Notes: a model not told the origin generated them from the letters alone. 64,000 nucleotides of DNA from Ferrovibrio sp041906005 (GCF_041906005.1 NZ_JAYRJY010000001.1:2356001-2420000); one strand, 5' to 3'; shown: positions 15,745 through 26,058, counted from the stretch's first letter. Made by a program: numbers and translations.

Positions 15745-18254
15745 TCACACCGTGCGCAGCAGCGGCGCGGGTTTGGCCGCCAGAGCCTGCCACGCGCCGG
15801 CCAGGCCCAGCAACAGAGTCGCAGCCACGCCGCCCAGCACGGTGAGGGCGGCCACGCCCGGCGCGAAATAGAAGCTGGCATTCATCATCTGCGTCACCAT
15901 CGCCCAGGCGGCCAGCCAGCCCAACCCGAAAGCCAGCGCCGCGCCGACCAGGCCAACGCTGCCATATTCGATCAGATGCGCGATGATGATGTCGCGCCGG
16001 GTGGCGCCCAGCGCCTTCAGGATGGCGCTTTCCTTCAGGCGGCGGCGATGTTCGGCTGCCAGCGCGCCGGCCAGCACGATCAGGCCGGCGATCAGCGTCA
16101 CGCCGGCGGCACCGCGGATCGCGCCGCCCAGCTTGGCCACCATGTCGTTCAGCTCGGTCAGCACGTCCTTCATCCGCACCACCGAGATGTTGGGATATTG
16201 CTGCGTCACCGCGCGGAACAGCGTGGTCTCGGCATCCGGTGTCGCCTTCACTGTCGCCAGCATGGTGTGCGGTGCGCGCTCCAGCAGACCGGGTGAGAAG
16301 ACCAGCACGAAGTTGATGCCAAACGACGTCCAGTCCAGCCGGCGAATGCTGGCAACCCGCGCCTCGATGTCGCGGCCCAGGATATTCACCGTCAGTTTGT
16401 CGCCCAGCCAGACGCCCAGCCCCTTGGCCGCGCGTTCCTCGATCGAGATCAGCGGCGGGCCGTCATAGTCGCGCGGCCACCATTCGCCGGCAATCAGCGA
16501 GGAGCCTTCCGGCAGGTCGCGGGCATAGGTCAGGCCGCGATCGCCCTGCAGCACCCAGCGCTGGTCCGGCGAGGCCTCGATCTGCTCGCTGGGCACGCCC
16601 TTGATGCTGGAGATGCGGCCCCGCAGGTTGGGCACGGTTTCCAGGTCGCGCGCACCGGGCACGGCGGCGACGGTGTCGCGGAACTGCTCAAGCTGCGCGG
16701 GCTGGATGTCGACGAAAAAGAAGGCCGGCGCTTCGTCGGGCAGGCGTTCCTCCACCTGGGCATGCAGGTTGCTTTCCACCAGCGCGATGGCGACCAGCAG
16801 GGTGAGCGACACCCCGAGCGACAGCAGCAAGGCGCTGGTGGCGGCGCCCGGCCGGTGCAGGCTGGCCATGGCCAGTTTCAGCCGCACGCCACGTGGTGGC
16901 CGAATGTGGCGTGTCAGCGTCGCGATGCCATAGGCGATCAGGCGGAACAGCAGGAAGGCGATCACCGCGGCGACCACGAAGGCCAGCGCGAAGCGGCGTT
17001 CCTCGGCACCGAACACGGCCAGCACGGCCAGCAATACGAACAAGGCCAGCGTGGCGATCACATAGACCGGGCGCGGCAGGCGGCGATTGGGCGCCACCAG
17101 GTCGCGATAGAGCGCGGCGGGGCGGATATCGGCGGCGCGCGCCAGCGGCCAGATGGTGAAGGCCAGGGCGACCAGCAGGCCATAGCAGGCGGCCAGCGCC
17201 AGGGGCTGCCAATACAGGCCCGGTACCAGCGGCAGCGGCAAAATGGTGGCCAGCGCGCCGGCGGCGAGATTGGGAATGGCGCTGCCGATGACCAGTCCAA
17301 GCAGGATGCCGAACCCGGCCAGCAGCAGGGTCTGCCACAGATAGACGCGGAAGATCAGCCCCGTGGTGGCGCCGAGCGATTTCAGTGTGGCGATGGTGGG
17401 TGTCTTGCCATCCAGATGGGCATGTACCGCATTGGCGACACCGACGCCGCCGATCAGCAAAGCGGTCAGGCCGACCAGCACGAGGAACAGGGCGGCGCGG
17501 TCGAGGAAACGGCGCACGCCGGGGCTGCCTTCCTTCCAGTCGCGGATGCGCCAGCCGGCATCGGCATGGGCCGCCTTGGCCGTCGCCTCCACGCCGGCGG
17601 CTTCCAGTCCGGGATTGAGGCGGATGCGGTAATGCCAATGCGCCAGCGTGCCGGGCTGCACCAGTTTCGTCGCCGCGAGGTCCTTCTCGGCGATCATCAC
17701 GCGTGGGCCCAGCGTCAGGCCATCGGTGGCGCGGTCGGGCTCGCGCGCGATCACGCCGCGGATCACGAATTCGGTTTCGCCGATGCCGATGCGGTCGCCG
17801 ATGGCGGCATCCAGCCGGATCAGGGTCTGCGGATCGACGACGGCGCCGGCCAGGCCGTCCTGCCCGGCGAAGGCGGCGGCAAGATCGCCGCCGTTTTCCA
17901 ATGCCACGCTGCCATAAAGCGGATAGGCGTTGTCCACCGCCTTGAGTTCCACCAGCGCGCGCTGGTCGCTGCGCAGCGCGTGGGCCATGGCGCGCATCTG
18001 CACGCTTTCGGAAACCTCGCCCTGGCGCTGCAGGAGATCGCGCTCCTCGGGCGTGGCGCCGCGATGGGTGAGGCGGAATTCGATATCGCCGCCCAGCAGG
18101 CTGCGGCCATCGCGCTCCAGGCCGGTGACGATGGCGCTCGACAGCGTGCCGATACCGGCGATCACGGCAACGCCCAAAGCCAGGCAGGCGACGAACAGGC
18201 GGAAACCGCGCAGGCCGCCGCGCAACTCACGCAGGGAAAACCGCAGCGACAACA

Positions 18255-18255
<1 letters not shown>
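15745..18255 (-). CDS. FtsX-like ABC transporter permease (YbbP family)
   Basis: The 836-residue permease has an N-terminal helix (LRELRGGLRGFRLFVACLAL), a large periplasmic domain, and two blocks of FtsX-type transmembrane segments, one at about 260-420 and one at the C-terminus (LIAGLIVLAGALAAEHRRRL, ILKALGATRRDI). This matches YbbP, the partner of YbbA. The start at 18255 forms an ATGA overlap with the stop of the ATPase gene. Permeases of this type usually work as mechanotransmission or lipoprotein-related devices rather than classical importers. The exact substrate of YbbAP is not known. Confidence 0.88.
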
Positions 18256-18971
<716 letters not shown>

Positions 18972-18995
18972 GAATGCTGTCGCCTTTTCGGGGAA

Positions 18996-19670
18996 ATGAT
19001 GCGGACCATGCTGTTGAACGCACAATATGGGGCTTTCCTGCGGTTGAGCAACGTCATGCTGGTGCTGGCGGTGATGCTGGTCACGGCCCTGTCATTCGTG
19101 CTGCCCGCGCAGGCCGCGCAGCCGATCCGCCTGCTGGCTTTCGGCGACAGCCTGACCGCGGGCTACAATCTGCCGCCCGACGCGGCTTTCCCGGTGCAAC
19201 TGGAAAAGGCGCTGCGGGCGAAGGGGCTGAATGTCACGGTGATCAATGCCGGCGTATCGGGCGACACCACGGCGGCGGCCTTGTCGCGGCTGGACTGGGC
19301 ATTGGCCGACAAACCCACCCATGCCTTGGTGGAACTGGGCGCCAACGACATGCTGCGCGGCCTGTCTCCCGAACAGGCGCGCGGCAATCTGGATGCCATC
19401 CTGGCAAGACTGAAACAGGCCGGGATCCCGGTACTGCTGACGGGCATGCAGGCCGCCCCCAACCTGGGCGCCGATTACGGCCGCCGGTTCAACACGATCT
19501 ATCCCGATCTGGCCGCCAAGCACGGCCTGCCGCTCTATCCCTTTTTCCTCGATGGGGTGGCGGCCGATGCCAAGCTCAATCTGGGCGATGGCATGCATCC
19601 CAACCGTGAAGGGGTGGCGGTGATCGTTCAGCGCATCCTGCCCCAGATTTTGCGTTTCCTGGGCGCCTGA
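18996..19670 (+). CDS. tesA: TesA-like SGNH arylesterase/thioesterase
   Basis: The 224-residue protein has an N-terminal signal peptide (hydrophobic stretch VMLVLAVMLVTALSFVL, cleavage near AQA), so it is periplasmic. The mature SGNH hydrolase shows block I LLAFGDSLTAGYNLP with the nucleophilic Ser, block II GVSGDTTAAALSRL, block III LGANDMLRG and block V DGMHPNREG with the catalytic Asp/His. TesA has thioesterase, esterase and lysophospholipase activities. The start codon is 24 bases from that of the divergent ybbA, so the two promoters must overlap the opposing genes or share this gap. Confidence 0.9.
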   Translation: MMRTMLLNAQYGAFLRLSNVMLVLAVMLVTALSFVLPAQAAQPIRLLAFGDSLTAGYNLPPDAAFPVQLEKALRAKGLNVTVINAGVSGDTTAAALSRLDWALADKPTHALVELGANDMLRGLSPEQARGNLDAILARLKQAGIPVLLTGMQAAPNLGADYGRRFNTIYPDLAAKHGLPLYPFFLDGVAADAKLNLGDGMHPNREGVAVIVQRILPQILRFLGA

Positions 19671-19772
19671 CCCCAATTCGTTGTTGTAAAAGCCGAGTCG
19701 GGCCGACAATATGGATTCGCCGCCGGAACTGGCGGCCGCGTGTGTTTGCCGGGTCGAGTCGGGAGTTTTGTC

Positions 19773-20831
19773 ATGGAGTTCCGTCGTTTAGGCCGTACCG
19801 ACCTGCAGGTCAGCCTGATCTGTCTTGGCACCATGACCTGGGGCGAACAGAACACCGAGCCCGAGGCCCATGCCCAGCTCGATTATGCCCTGGAGCGCGG
19901 CATCAATTTCATCGATACCGCCGAGATGTATCCCGTGCCGCCAAGGGGTGAGACCCAGGGCAGCACGGAGCGTTACATCGGCACCTGGCTGAAGGCGCGC
20001 AAAAACCGCGACAAGGTCGTCATCGCCACCAAGGTCGCCGGCCGTGGCGGTGGACCGCGCGGCGATTTCGCCTGGCTGCGCGACGACAAGCAGCCGCCGG
20101 ATTTGAGCCGCCGGCAGATTTTCGAGGCGGTCGACAAAAGCCTGAAGCGGCTGCAGACCGACTATATCGATCTGTATCAGACCCATTGGACCGACCGTCT
20201 GACCACCAATTTCGGCCGGGCGGAATACCCCTGGAACGACGAGGCTTCGGTCGCGATTGCCGAAACGCTGGATGCGATGGGCGAGCTGGTCAAGGCCGGC
20301 AAGATCCGGCATTTCGGCGTCTCCAACGAAACCGCCTGGGGCGTGATGCGCCACGTGGCCGATGCCGCGGCCGTTTCGTCGCGGCCGCGCATCGTCTCAA
20401 TCCAGAATCCGTACAGCCTGCTGAACCGCTGGTACGAATCCTCGCTGTCGGAAGTGACCAAGCAGGAGGATGTCGGCCTGCTGGCCTATTCGCCGCTGGC
20501 CATGGGCGTGCTGGCCGGCAAGTATCTGGGTGGCGCCAAGCCGGCCGGCGCGCGGCTCACGCTGTTCACCCGCTTCACGCGCTATTCCAACCCGCAGGTC
20601 GAACGCGCCACCCAGCGGTATGTGGCGCTGGCGCAGCAACATGGCCTCGACCCGGCGCAGATGGCGCTGGCCTTTGTCAACAGCCGGCCCTTCGTGACCA
20701 GCAATATCATCGGCGCCACCACGATGGCGCAGCTCAAGACCGATATCGACAGCATCAACGTGAAACTGACGCAGGAGGTACTGGACGGCATCGAGGCGAT
20801 CCATCGCGATCAACCGAACCCGAGCGCCTGA
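19773..20831 (+). CDS. tas: NADP(H)-dependent aldo-keto reductase Tas
   Basis: The 352-residue TIM-barrel enzyme matches E. coli Tas closely in layout: GTMTWGEQNTEPEAHAQLDY, INFIDTAEMYPVPP (catalytic Asp and Tyr), KVVIATKVAG (catalytic Lys), DLYQTHW (His), IQNPYSLLNRWYE and the cofactor-binding C-terminal IIGATTMAQLKTDI. The Tas name comes from suppression of tyrosine auxotrophy; the natural carbonyl substrate is unclear. The start at 19773 (MEFRRLGRTDLQ) is the family start. Confidence 0.92.
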   Translation: MEFRRLGRTDLQVSLICLGTMTWGEQNTEPEAHAQLDYALERGINFIDTAEMYPVPPRGETQGSTERYIGTWLKARKNRDKVVIATKVAGRGGGPRGDFAWLRDDKQPPDLSRRQIFEAVDKSLKRLQTDYIDLYQTHWTDRLTTNFGRAEYPWNDEASVAIAETLDAMGELVKAGKIRHFGVSNETAWGVMRHVADAAAVSSRPRIVSIQNPYSLLNRWYESSLSEVTKQEDVGLLAYSPLAMGVLAGKYLGGAKPAGARLTLFTRFTRYSNPQVERATQRYVALAQQHGLDPAQMALAFVNSRPFVTSNIIGATTMAQLKTDIDSINVKLTQEVLDGIEAIHRDQPNPSA

Positions 20832-20882
20832 ACAGGTTGCTCGTTCCGGGCCATAGCGCCCCTATTGCGGAGGGCCACAGCC

Positions 20883-21503
20883 ATGATCCGCTTGTTCGTT
20901 GCCTTGAGTTTCCCTGACGAAGTGCGTCGTTCACTGGCCGCTTTGTGTGCCGGCGTGCCCGGCGCGCGCTGGGCCAATCTCGAGCAGTTCCATCTCACCC
21001 TGCGCTTCATCGGCGAAGTCGACGGCCGAATTGCCCACGCGATCAGCGAGGAGCTGTCCAGCATCACCATGCCGGATTTCGAACTGAACCTGTTCGGCGT
21101 CGGCACCTTCGGCGACAAGCGCAAGGCCAATACGCTGTGGGCCGGCGTGCGGCCCAATCCTGCGCTCAACCGTTTGCAGGAAAAGGTCGACAATGCCGTT
21201 TTGCGCGTCGGGTTGCCGCCGGACCGGCGCAAATTCGCCCCGCATGTGACGCTCGCTCGGCTCAACAACGCGCCGTTCGACCGGCTTGGCGCTTATCTCA
21301 GCCATCATGCGCTCTATAACGCGCCGCCCTTCACCTGCGACCGCTTCACGCTTTATTCCAGTTTCCTGTCCTCTTCGGGCGCGATCTATACGCCGGAGCA
21401 TGTCTATCGCCTGGATGGCAGCGCCGTCGGCGACGAGGGCGACTGGATGGCCGACGAGGCCGAGGAGTGGGAACGAAGCGAGGCGGCCGCCTACGGCTAC
21501 TGA
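20883..21503 (+). CDS. thpR: RNA 2',3'-cyclic phosphodiesterase (LigT/ThpR)
   Basis: The 206-residue protein belongs to the 2H phosphoesterase superfamily. It starts MIRLFVALSFPDEVRRSLA and has the two catalytic motifs, FHLTLRFIGEV (about residue 40) and FAPHVTLARL (about residue 120). ThpR opens 2',3'-cyclic phosphate ends and can ligate tRNA halves in vitro. The C-terminus has a short acidic extension (GDEGDWMADEAEEWERSEA) beyond the fold. The start at 20883 removes six residues without family similarity. Confidence 0.9.
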   Translation: MIRLFVALSFPDEVRRSLAALCAGVPGARWANLEQFHLTLRFIGEVDGRIAHAISEELSSITMPDFELNLFGVGTFGDKRKANTLWAGVRPNPALNRLQEKVDNAVLRVGLPPDRRKFAPHVTLARLNNAPFDRLGAYLSHHALYNAPPFTCDRFTLYSSFLSSSGAIYTPEHVYRLDGSAVGDEGDWMADEAEEWERSEAAAYGY

Positions 21504-21549
21504 TCCCGATCCTGATTCTGGCGACGACTAGTTCTGGCGATTATTGACG

Positions 21550-22269
21550 ATGGCGTTTGAGCGTTCGTTTCGGTCCATTGTGATCCTGACCGGTGCCGGC
21601 ATTTCGGCGGAATCCGGCCTTGGCACTTTCCGTGACAAGGATGGATTGTGGACCAGATACGACCTCAGCGAAGTGGCGACGCCAGAAGGCTTCGCGCGCA
21701 ATCCGGTGCTGGTGCACGACTTCTACAATGCGCGGCGGCGCAACCTGCTGGCGGCGCAGCCCAATGCCGCCCATGCCGCGCTGGCCGAGCTGGAGCGGCA
21801 GTGGGGCGGCGATTTCCTGCTGGTGACGCAGAATGTCGATAACCTTCATGAACGCGCCGGTTCGCAGCGCCTGCTCCACATGCATGGCGAACTGCTGAAG
21901 ATCCGCTGCGGGCATTGCGGTTATGTGACCGAGTGGGAGCATGACCTGGACCTGGCCACCGCCTGTCCGGCCTGCGGCCAGTCCGGCAGCCTGCGGCCGC
22001 ATGTGGTATGGTTTGGCGAAATGCCGCTCTATATGGAAGAAATCCAGGGCGCGTTGCAGGCCTGCGACCTGTTCGTGTCGATCGGTACGTCAGGTCAGGT
22101 TTATCCGGCGGCCGGATTTGTCGCGGAAGTCCGCCGCGCCGGCCGTGCGCATACGGTGGAACTCAATCTCGATCCGTCCGACGGCCATTCCCTGTTCGCC
22201 GAGCGGCTGTATGGGCCGGCCACCGAAATCGTGCCTGAGTTTGTCGCGCGGCTTTTCGCCAGCGCCTGA
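21550..22269 (+). CDS. cobB: Sir2-family NAD-dependent protein deacylase (CobB-like)
   Basis: The 239-residue sirtuin has the NAD motif ILTGAGISAESGLGTFRD, TQNVDNLHERAG, the catalytic His in LLHMHGELLKIRC, zinc cysteines CGHC and CPAC, and GTSGQVYPAAGF. The Y-x-x-R pair in DFYNARRRN is the marker of class III sirtuins that remove succinyl and other acidic acyl groups as well as acetyl. The start at 21550 (MAFERSFRS) is favoured over a TTG two codons upstream. It lies 46 bases after thpR. An FNR-type box begins 4 bases after its stop and belongs to the next gene. Confidence 0.92.
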   Translation: MAFERSFRSIVILTGAGISAESGLGTFRDKDGLWTRYDLSEVATPEGFARNPVLVHDFYNARRRNLLAAQPNAAHAALAELERQWGGDFLLVTQNVDNLHERAGSQRLLHMHGELLKIRCGHCGYVTEWEHDLDLATACPACGQSGSLRPHVVWFGEMPLYMEEIQGALQACDLFVSIGTSGQVYPAAGFVAEVRRAGRAHTVELNLDPSDGHSLFAERLYGPATEIVPEFVARLFASA

Positions 22270-22273
22270 CCGC

Positions 22274-22315
22274 TTGACGCAAATCAAGGCTATTCCGCGC
22301 CTGCGATGCTGTAAT
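22274..22315 (+). promoter_or_regulatory. FNR/FixK-type box and -10 element of the hsp20 promoter
   Basis: TTGACGCAAATCAA (22274-22287) matches the FNR/FixK consensus TTGA-N6-TCAA exactly. TGTAAT at 22310-22315 is a five-of-six match to TATAAT. A transcription start expected near 22322 puts the box centre at about -41.5, the position of class II FNR/CRP-type activation. This suggests induction of the Hsp20 gene at low oxygen. It is read from sequence only. Confidence 0.6.
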
Positions 22316-22362
22316 TGGAACGTTTCCTTTCAGGGAAGCGGGTGATGGCATTGGAGGCTGAT

Positions 22363-22851
22363 ATGGATTTCAAATCCCTGTTGCCCTTCGGGCAAAACAA
22401 GCTGTCGGCGGGCGGCAATGGCGATCCGTTCACCGCGTTGCAGCGCGAAATCAACCGCATGTTCGATGATGTCTGGCGTGGCCATTCCCTGCCGGCAACC
22501 TTCGGCGGCGAAAGCTATCTGGCGCTGCGCATTGATGTGAAAGAGACCGACCAGGGTCTGGAGGTCAGTGCCGAGCTGCCGGGCGTGGACGAGAAGGACA
22601 TCGCCGTCGAACTGCATGACGATGTGCTGACGATCAAGGGCGAGAAGAAGCTGGAAAAGGACGAGAAGCAGAAGGATTTCCACGTCATGGAACGCGCCTA
22701 CGGGATGTTCCAGCGCGTCGTTCCGCTGCCCTTTGCGCCGAACCCGGATCAGGTGAAGGCGCAATTCACAAAAGGCGTGCTGAAGGTTGCCCTGATCCGG
22801 CCGCCCGAGGCCGCCGTCAAAACGAAAAAGATCGCCGTCGAGTCCGCGTGA
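22363..22851 (+). CDS. Hsp20 small heat-shock protein
   Basis: The 162-residue chaperone has an N-terminal arm (residues 1-55, with GDPFTALQREINRMFDDVWRG), an alpha-crystallin domain with LRIDVKETDQGLEVSAELPG, VDEKDIAVELHDDVLTIKGE and GVLKVALIRP, and a short C-terminal tail. The tail has IAV, an I-x-I/V-like anchor. It holds unfolding proteins in an ATP-independent way. The start at 22363 (MDFKSLLPF) has GGAGG five bases upstream. An ATG six codons earlier is the alternative. The upstream promoter carries an FNR-type site, and a terminator follows at 22894. Confidence 0.92.
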   Translation: MDFKSLLPFGQNKLSAGGNGDPFTALQREINRMFDDVWRGHSLPATFGGESYLALRIDVKETDQGLEVSAELPGVDEKDIAVELHDDVLTIKGEKKLEKDEKQKDFHVMERAYGMFQRVVPLPFAPNPDQVKAQFTKGVLKVALIRPPEAAVKTKKIAVESA

Positions 22852-22893
22852 TTCGCGGCCGGGCCGGTTCACGCTGGCGTTATCGTTACGATT

Positions 22894-22929
22894 CGCCGCC
22901 GGATTCGCGGGTGTTCCGGCGGCGGTTTT
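22894..22929 (+). terminator. rho-independent terminator after hsp20
   Basis: A 10-bp stem (cgccgccgga with tccggcggcg) with an 11-base loop, followed by TTTT. It lies 43 bases past the hsp20 stop and ends the transcript before the histidine kinase gene. Confidence 0.75.
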
Positions 22930-22985
22930 CCCACAATTCTGTTGCGGGAATCGGGCGGTCTGCCTAGCTTGGGCGACACGATTCC

Positions 22986-24404
22986 ATGACAGCCGCTTCC
23001 TATCCTCTCGCCCGCTTTCCGCTTCGCTGGTACGACGCCACCTTCGCCGATCCGGCGCTGGAGCGGGAATTCCAGGCCGACGAGGCACGCAGCACCCTGC
23101 GCTACACGCGCGGCGCGATCCTGCTGGCGATCGTGCTGTTCCAGCTTTTCATGCTGCCGGATTATTTGTTCCTGCCGACGCAGGCTTTCCTGCATCTGCT
23201 GGCCCTGCGCTTGGCGGTCAACGGTTTGCAGGTTCTGCTGATCCTGGCCACCTTCCATCCGCATCTGCAAGGCCACCGCCTGCTGATCATGCAGTCGGCG
23301 GCTCTGCTGGTTGGGCTGGGAGCGCTGGTTGCGCTTGCCATCCTGCCGACGCCGCAGCGCGAGATCATGATCGAAGCCATGGTGCTGATCGTGGTCGGCA
23401 TCTATGTCGTGCTGCGGCTCACGGTGATGCGGGCCACCCTGGTCGTCACGCTGCTGCTGGCGGCGTTCGATGCGATCTTCCTGCTGCAGGCTATCGGCAG
23501 CATGGCGCAATTCGTCGTCTCGCAGGTGATCATGGTCTGTGCCATTGCCATCGGCCTGTTCAGCAGCTATGCGATCGAGCGCCAGCGCCGGGTCGCCTAT
23601 GTCGGCCGGCGCCAGGCAGAACTGCAGGCGCGCGCCTTGGAACAGACCGCGCATCGTGCCGCCGAGGCGCAGTTGCGCGCCGAGCAGGCGGCGCGGGTGA
23701 AAACCGACTTCGTCGCCCATGTCAGCCACGAGTTGCGCACGCCGCTGAATGCGGTGATCGGCTTTGGCGAGTTGCTGGAGCGGCAGATCTTCGGTCCGCT
23801 CGGCAATCCGAAATACATCGAATACGCCCATGACATCCGCGAAAGCGGCCAGCATCTGCTGTCATTGATCAACGACGTGCTCGATCTGTCCAAGATCGAG
23901 GCCGGCCGCATGGAACTGAACTGGGAAAGCCTGGTGCCGCAGGAAGTGGTGCGCGCCAGTCTGGTGCTGGTCTCGGCCCAGGCGAATGCGCGCCGCACGC
24001 CGATCCGCGTCGAGGTCAGCGACGATCTGCCGCTGCTGCGCGGCGATGCCCGCGCCATCAAGCAGATCCTGGTCAACCTGCTCTCCAACGCCCTGAAATT
24101 CACGCCCTCGGGCGGCGATGTGCGCGTTGCCGCCGAGGTCGAGGACGATGGCGTGCTGTTCACGGTCAGCGACGACGGGCCGGGCATGACGCCAGCCGAG
24201 ATCGAGATCGCGCTGACGCCGTTCGGTCAGGTCAGCGGCATGGTGGCGCAGAGCGAACGCGGCACCGGCCTGGGACTGGCGCTGGCCAACCGCCTGGCCG
24301 AACTGCACGGCCATCCGCTGGAAATCCGCAGCGTGCCGGGCCGCGGGACGCGGGTTTCCTTCCGCATTCCGCGCAGCGAAGGGGCCCAGCCCCGCCTGCT
24401 CTAG
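22986..24404 (+). CDS. membrane sensor histidine kinase (orphan)
   Basis: The 472-residue kinase has an N-terminal cytoplasmic stretch, then about six membrane segments (residues 43-192) with little periplasmic sequence between them, so the sensor is probably within the membrane. A short coiled coil (200-240) leads to HisKA with the phospho-histidine H248 in FVAHVSHELRTPLNAVIGF. The HATPase domain has the N-box QILVNLLSNALKFT, the G1 box VSDDGPGM and the G2 box GTGLGLALANRL. No receiver domain or adjacent response regulator is present. The signal is unknown. Confidence 0.9.
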   Translation: MTAASYPLARFPLRWYDATFADPALEREFQADEARSTLRYTRGAILLAIVLFQLFMLPDYLFLPTQAFLHLLALRLAVNGLQVLLILATFHPHLQGHRLLIMQSAALLVGLGALVALAILPTPQREIMIEAMVLIVVGIYVVLRLTVMRATLVVTLLLAAFDAIFLLQAIGSMAQFVVSQVIMVCAIAIGLFSSYAIERQRRVAYVGRRQAELQARALEQTAHRAAEAQLRAEQAARVKTDFVAHVSHELRTPLNAVIGFGELLERQIFGPLGNPKYIEYAHDIRESGQHLLSLINDVLDLSKIEAGRMELNWESLVPQEVVRASLVLVSAQANARRTPIRVEVSDDLPLLRGDARAIKQILVNLLSNALKFTPSGGDVRVAAEVEDDGVLFTVSDDGPGMTPAEIEIALTPFGQVSGMVAQSERGTGLGLALANRLAELHGHPLEIRSVPGRGTRVSFRIPRSEGAQPRLL

Positions 24405-24417
24405 TCGAACGGCCGCC

Positions 24418-24837
24418 CTAGTCGGTGGCGGCCTCGATCCGGTCCATGTCGTCGTCCGACAGACCCAGATGATGCCCGATCTCGTGGATCAGAACATGGC
24501 GCACCACGCGGCGCAGGTTCTCGCCGGTCTCGCACCAGTAATCCAGCAGCGGCCGGCGATAGAGGAAGATCATCGCCGGCAGGGTGCCGGTGTCGCCGCG
24601 CTGCTCGGCCAGGAAGCTGCCGCCACGATACAGGCCCAGCAGGTCGAACGGGCTTTCGCAGCCCATCTCGGCCAGCGTCTCGTCATCGGCGAATTCCGCC
24701 ACCTGCACCGGCACGCCATCGATATAGGGCCCCAGGGCGGGACGCAGGCGCTGCAATTCCGCTTCGCCCAGGGCGGCGATCTCGTCCAGGCTGGGCGGCA
24801 GGCTGTCGGATGGCGTGGAAGTGATGCGGCTGGTCAT
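24418..24837 (-). CDS. zincin-like metallopeptidase family protein
   Basis: The 139-residue protein has the zinc-binding HExxH motif in LIHEIGHHLGLSDDDMDRIE near the C-terminus, with a downstream Asp/Glu typical of this minimal zincin family (formerly DUF1025). An N-terminal half with LPPSLDEIAALGEAELQRL and FDLLGLYRGGSF is also typical. Physiological substrates are unknown. No signal peptide is present. It is convergent with the histidine kinase gene, 13 bases away. Confidence 0.85.
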   Translation of the reverse strand: MTSRITSTPSDSLPPSLDEIAALGEAELQRLRPALGPYIDGVPVQVAEFADDETLAEMGCESPFDLLGLYRGGSFLAEQRGDTGTLPAMIFLYRRPLLDYWCETGENLRRVVRHVLIHEIGHHLGLSDDDMDRIEAATD

Positions 24838-24944
24838 GCGGCGGATCGTCCCAAGCAGGGTTCACGGGTTGAAGCGGCGGGGGCTGCGCGCTAGCTTCCC
24901 CGCCATGCAATCGCCGCGTCATGACGTGGCGCGAGGAGGATGGC

Positions 24945-25265
24945 ATGGCAATCGTCAAACTGGAAGGCGCCGCCCGCGCGGCTGCCCTGCAGGCCCTGCC
25001 GGGCTGGCAGGCGGCGTCTGGCCGTGATGCCATCGTCAAGACCTTTGTCTTCGCCGATTTCAATGCCGCTTTCGGCTTCATGACCCGGGTGGCCCTGCAG
25101 GCCGAGAAGGCCGATCACCATCCGGAATGGTTCAATGTGTATAATCGCGTCGAGATCGTGCTGACCACGCACGATGCCGGCGGCGTGAGCGAGCGCGATG
25201 TCGCGCTGGCGACGTTTATTGAATCGGCTGCCGCGTCGTCCGGCGGCAAGGCGAAAACGGAGTAA
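24945..25265 (+). CDS. phhB: pterin-4a-carbinolamine dehydratase (PhhB/PCD)
   Basis: The 106-residue enzyme carries the family motif ADHHPEWFNVYNRVEIVL and the DAGGVSERD loop, with the catalytic histidine pair intact. It dehydrates 4a-hydroxytetrahydropterin to regenerate the pterin cofactor of aromatic amino acid hydroxylases. No hydroxylase is in the window, so its partner is elsewhere or it has another pterin role. The start at 24945 (MAIVKLEGA) has a GAGGAGG site upstream. It is probably co-transcribed with the SCO gene, whose start is 7 bases after its stop. Confidence 0.92.
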   Translation: MAIVKLEGAARAAALQALPGWQAASGRDAIVKTFVFADFNAAFGFMTRVALQAEKADHHPEWFNVYNRVEIVLTTHDAGGVSERDVALATFIESAAASSGGKAKTE

Positions 25266-25271
25266 CGGATC

Positions 25272-25886
25272 ATGAGCGCAGCGAAACGTGGCCTGCAGCG
25301 CGGCCTGCTGATCGTTGCCGCACTGGCGGCTCTGGGTGTTGCCGGTCTGGTGGCGATGCAGTGGCTGATGCCCCATGGCGGCGAACAGCCGGGCAGCGGC
25401 CAGGTCTCGATCGGCGGGCCGTTTACGCTGACCGACCAGGATGGCCGCACGGTCAGCGACAAAGATTTCGCCGGCAAGCTGATGCTGGTCTATTTCGGGT
25501 TCACCAACTGCCCCGACATCTGCCCCACCGGCCTGCAGACCATCGCCATCGCCATGGATAGCCTTGGGGGCGATGCCGCCAGGGTGCAGCCGATCCTGAT
25601 CAGCGTCGATCCGGAGCGTGATACCCCGGCGGTGATGAAGGACTACGTGCAGGCTTTCCACGAACGGCTGATCGGCCTCACCGGCACGCCGGAGCAGATC
25701 GCCAAGGTGGCCCGCGAATACCGGGTCTATTACCAGAAGGTGCCGCTGAAGGAATCCAGCCTGGGCTATTCGGTGGACCATTCCGGCTTCATCTACCTGA
25801 TGGACGGCCAGGGGCGATATCTGACGCATTTTCGTCATGACGTGGCGCCGGACGAGATGGCGAAACGCATCCGCGCCCGATTCTGA
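25272..25886 (+). CDS. SCO1/SenC family copper chaperone for cytochrome oxidase
   Basis: The 204-residue protein has an N-terminal membrane anchor (GLLIVAALAALGVAGLVAM) and a thioredoxin-like periplasmic domain. The copper ligands are the C-x3-C pair in TNCPDICPTGLQT and the distal His in YSVDHSGFIYLMD. SCO proteins deliver copper to, or keep reduced, the CuA centre of cytochrome c oxidase. It is 7 bases after phhB. No oxidase genes are in the window. Confidence 0.93.
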   Translation: MSAAKRGLQRGLLIVAALAALGVAGLVAMQWLMPHGGEQPGSGQVSIGGPFTLTDQDGRTVSDKDFAGKLMLVYFGFTNCPDICPTGLQTIAIAMDSLGGDAARVQPILISVDPERDTPAVMKDYVQAFHERLIGLTGTPEQIAKVAREYRVYYQKVPLKESSLGYSVDHSGFIYLMDGQGRYLTHFRHDVAPDEMAKRIRARF

Positions 25887-25910
25887 TATTTATTTCAGTT
25901 GGTTATGGAA

Positions 25911-25934
25911 ATGCACGCATATGTTGCAGTGCAA
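25911..25934. promoter_or_regulatory. TGCA-rich inverted repeats upstream of the PHB depolymerase gene
   Basis: ATGCACGCAT (25911-25920) and the perfect palindrome TTGCAGTGCAA (25924-25934) contain three TGCA cores within 22 bases. TGC-rich repeats of this kind upstream of PHA genes in alphaproteobacteria are bound by the repressor PhaR. The assignment is inferred from motif style and from the downstream gene. Confidence 0.4.
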
Positions 25935-26058
25935 AATAAATCGTGCGGACACTGAGGAATCCCACTAGACTGTCCTGATATCCGCCGGACTGAAGCGATT
26001 CGCTAACGCCTTTGCTCTAGACTGTCCGGCCTGTCCCCTGGCAGAAGGGTGGGACCTG

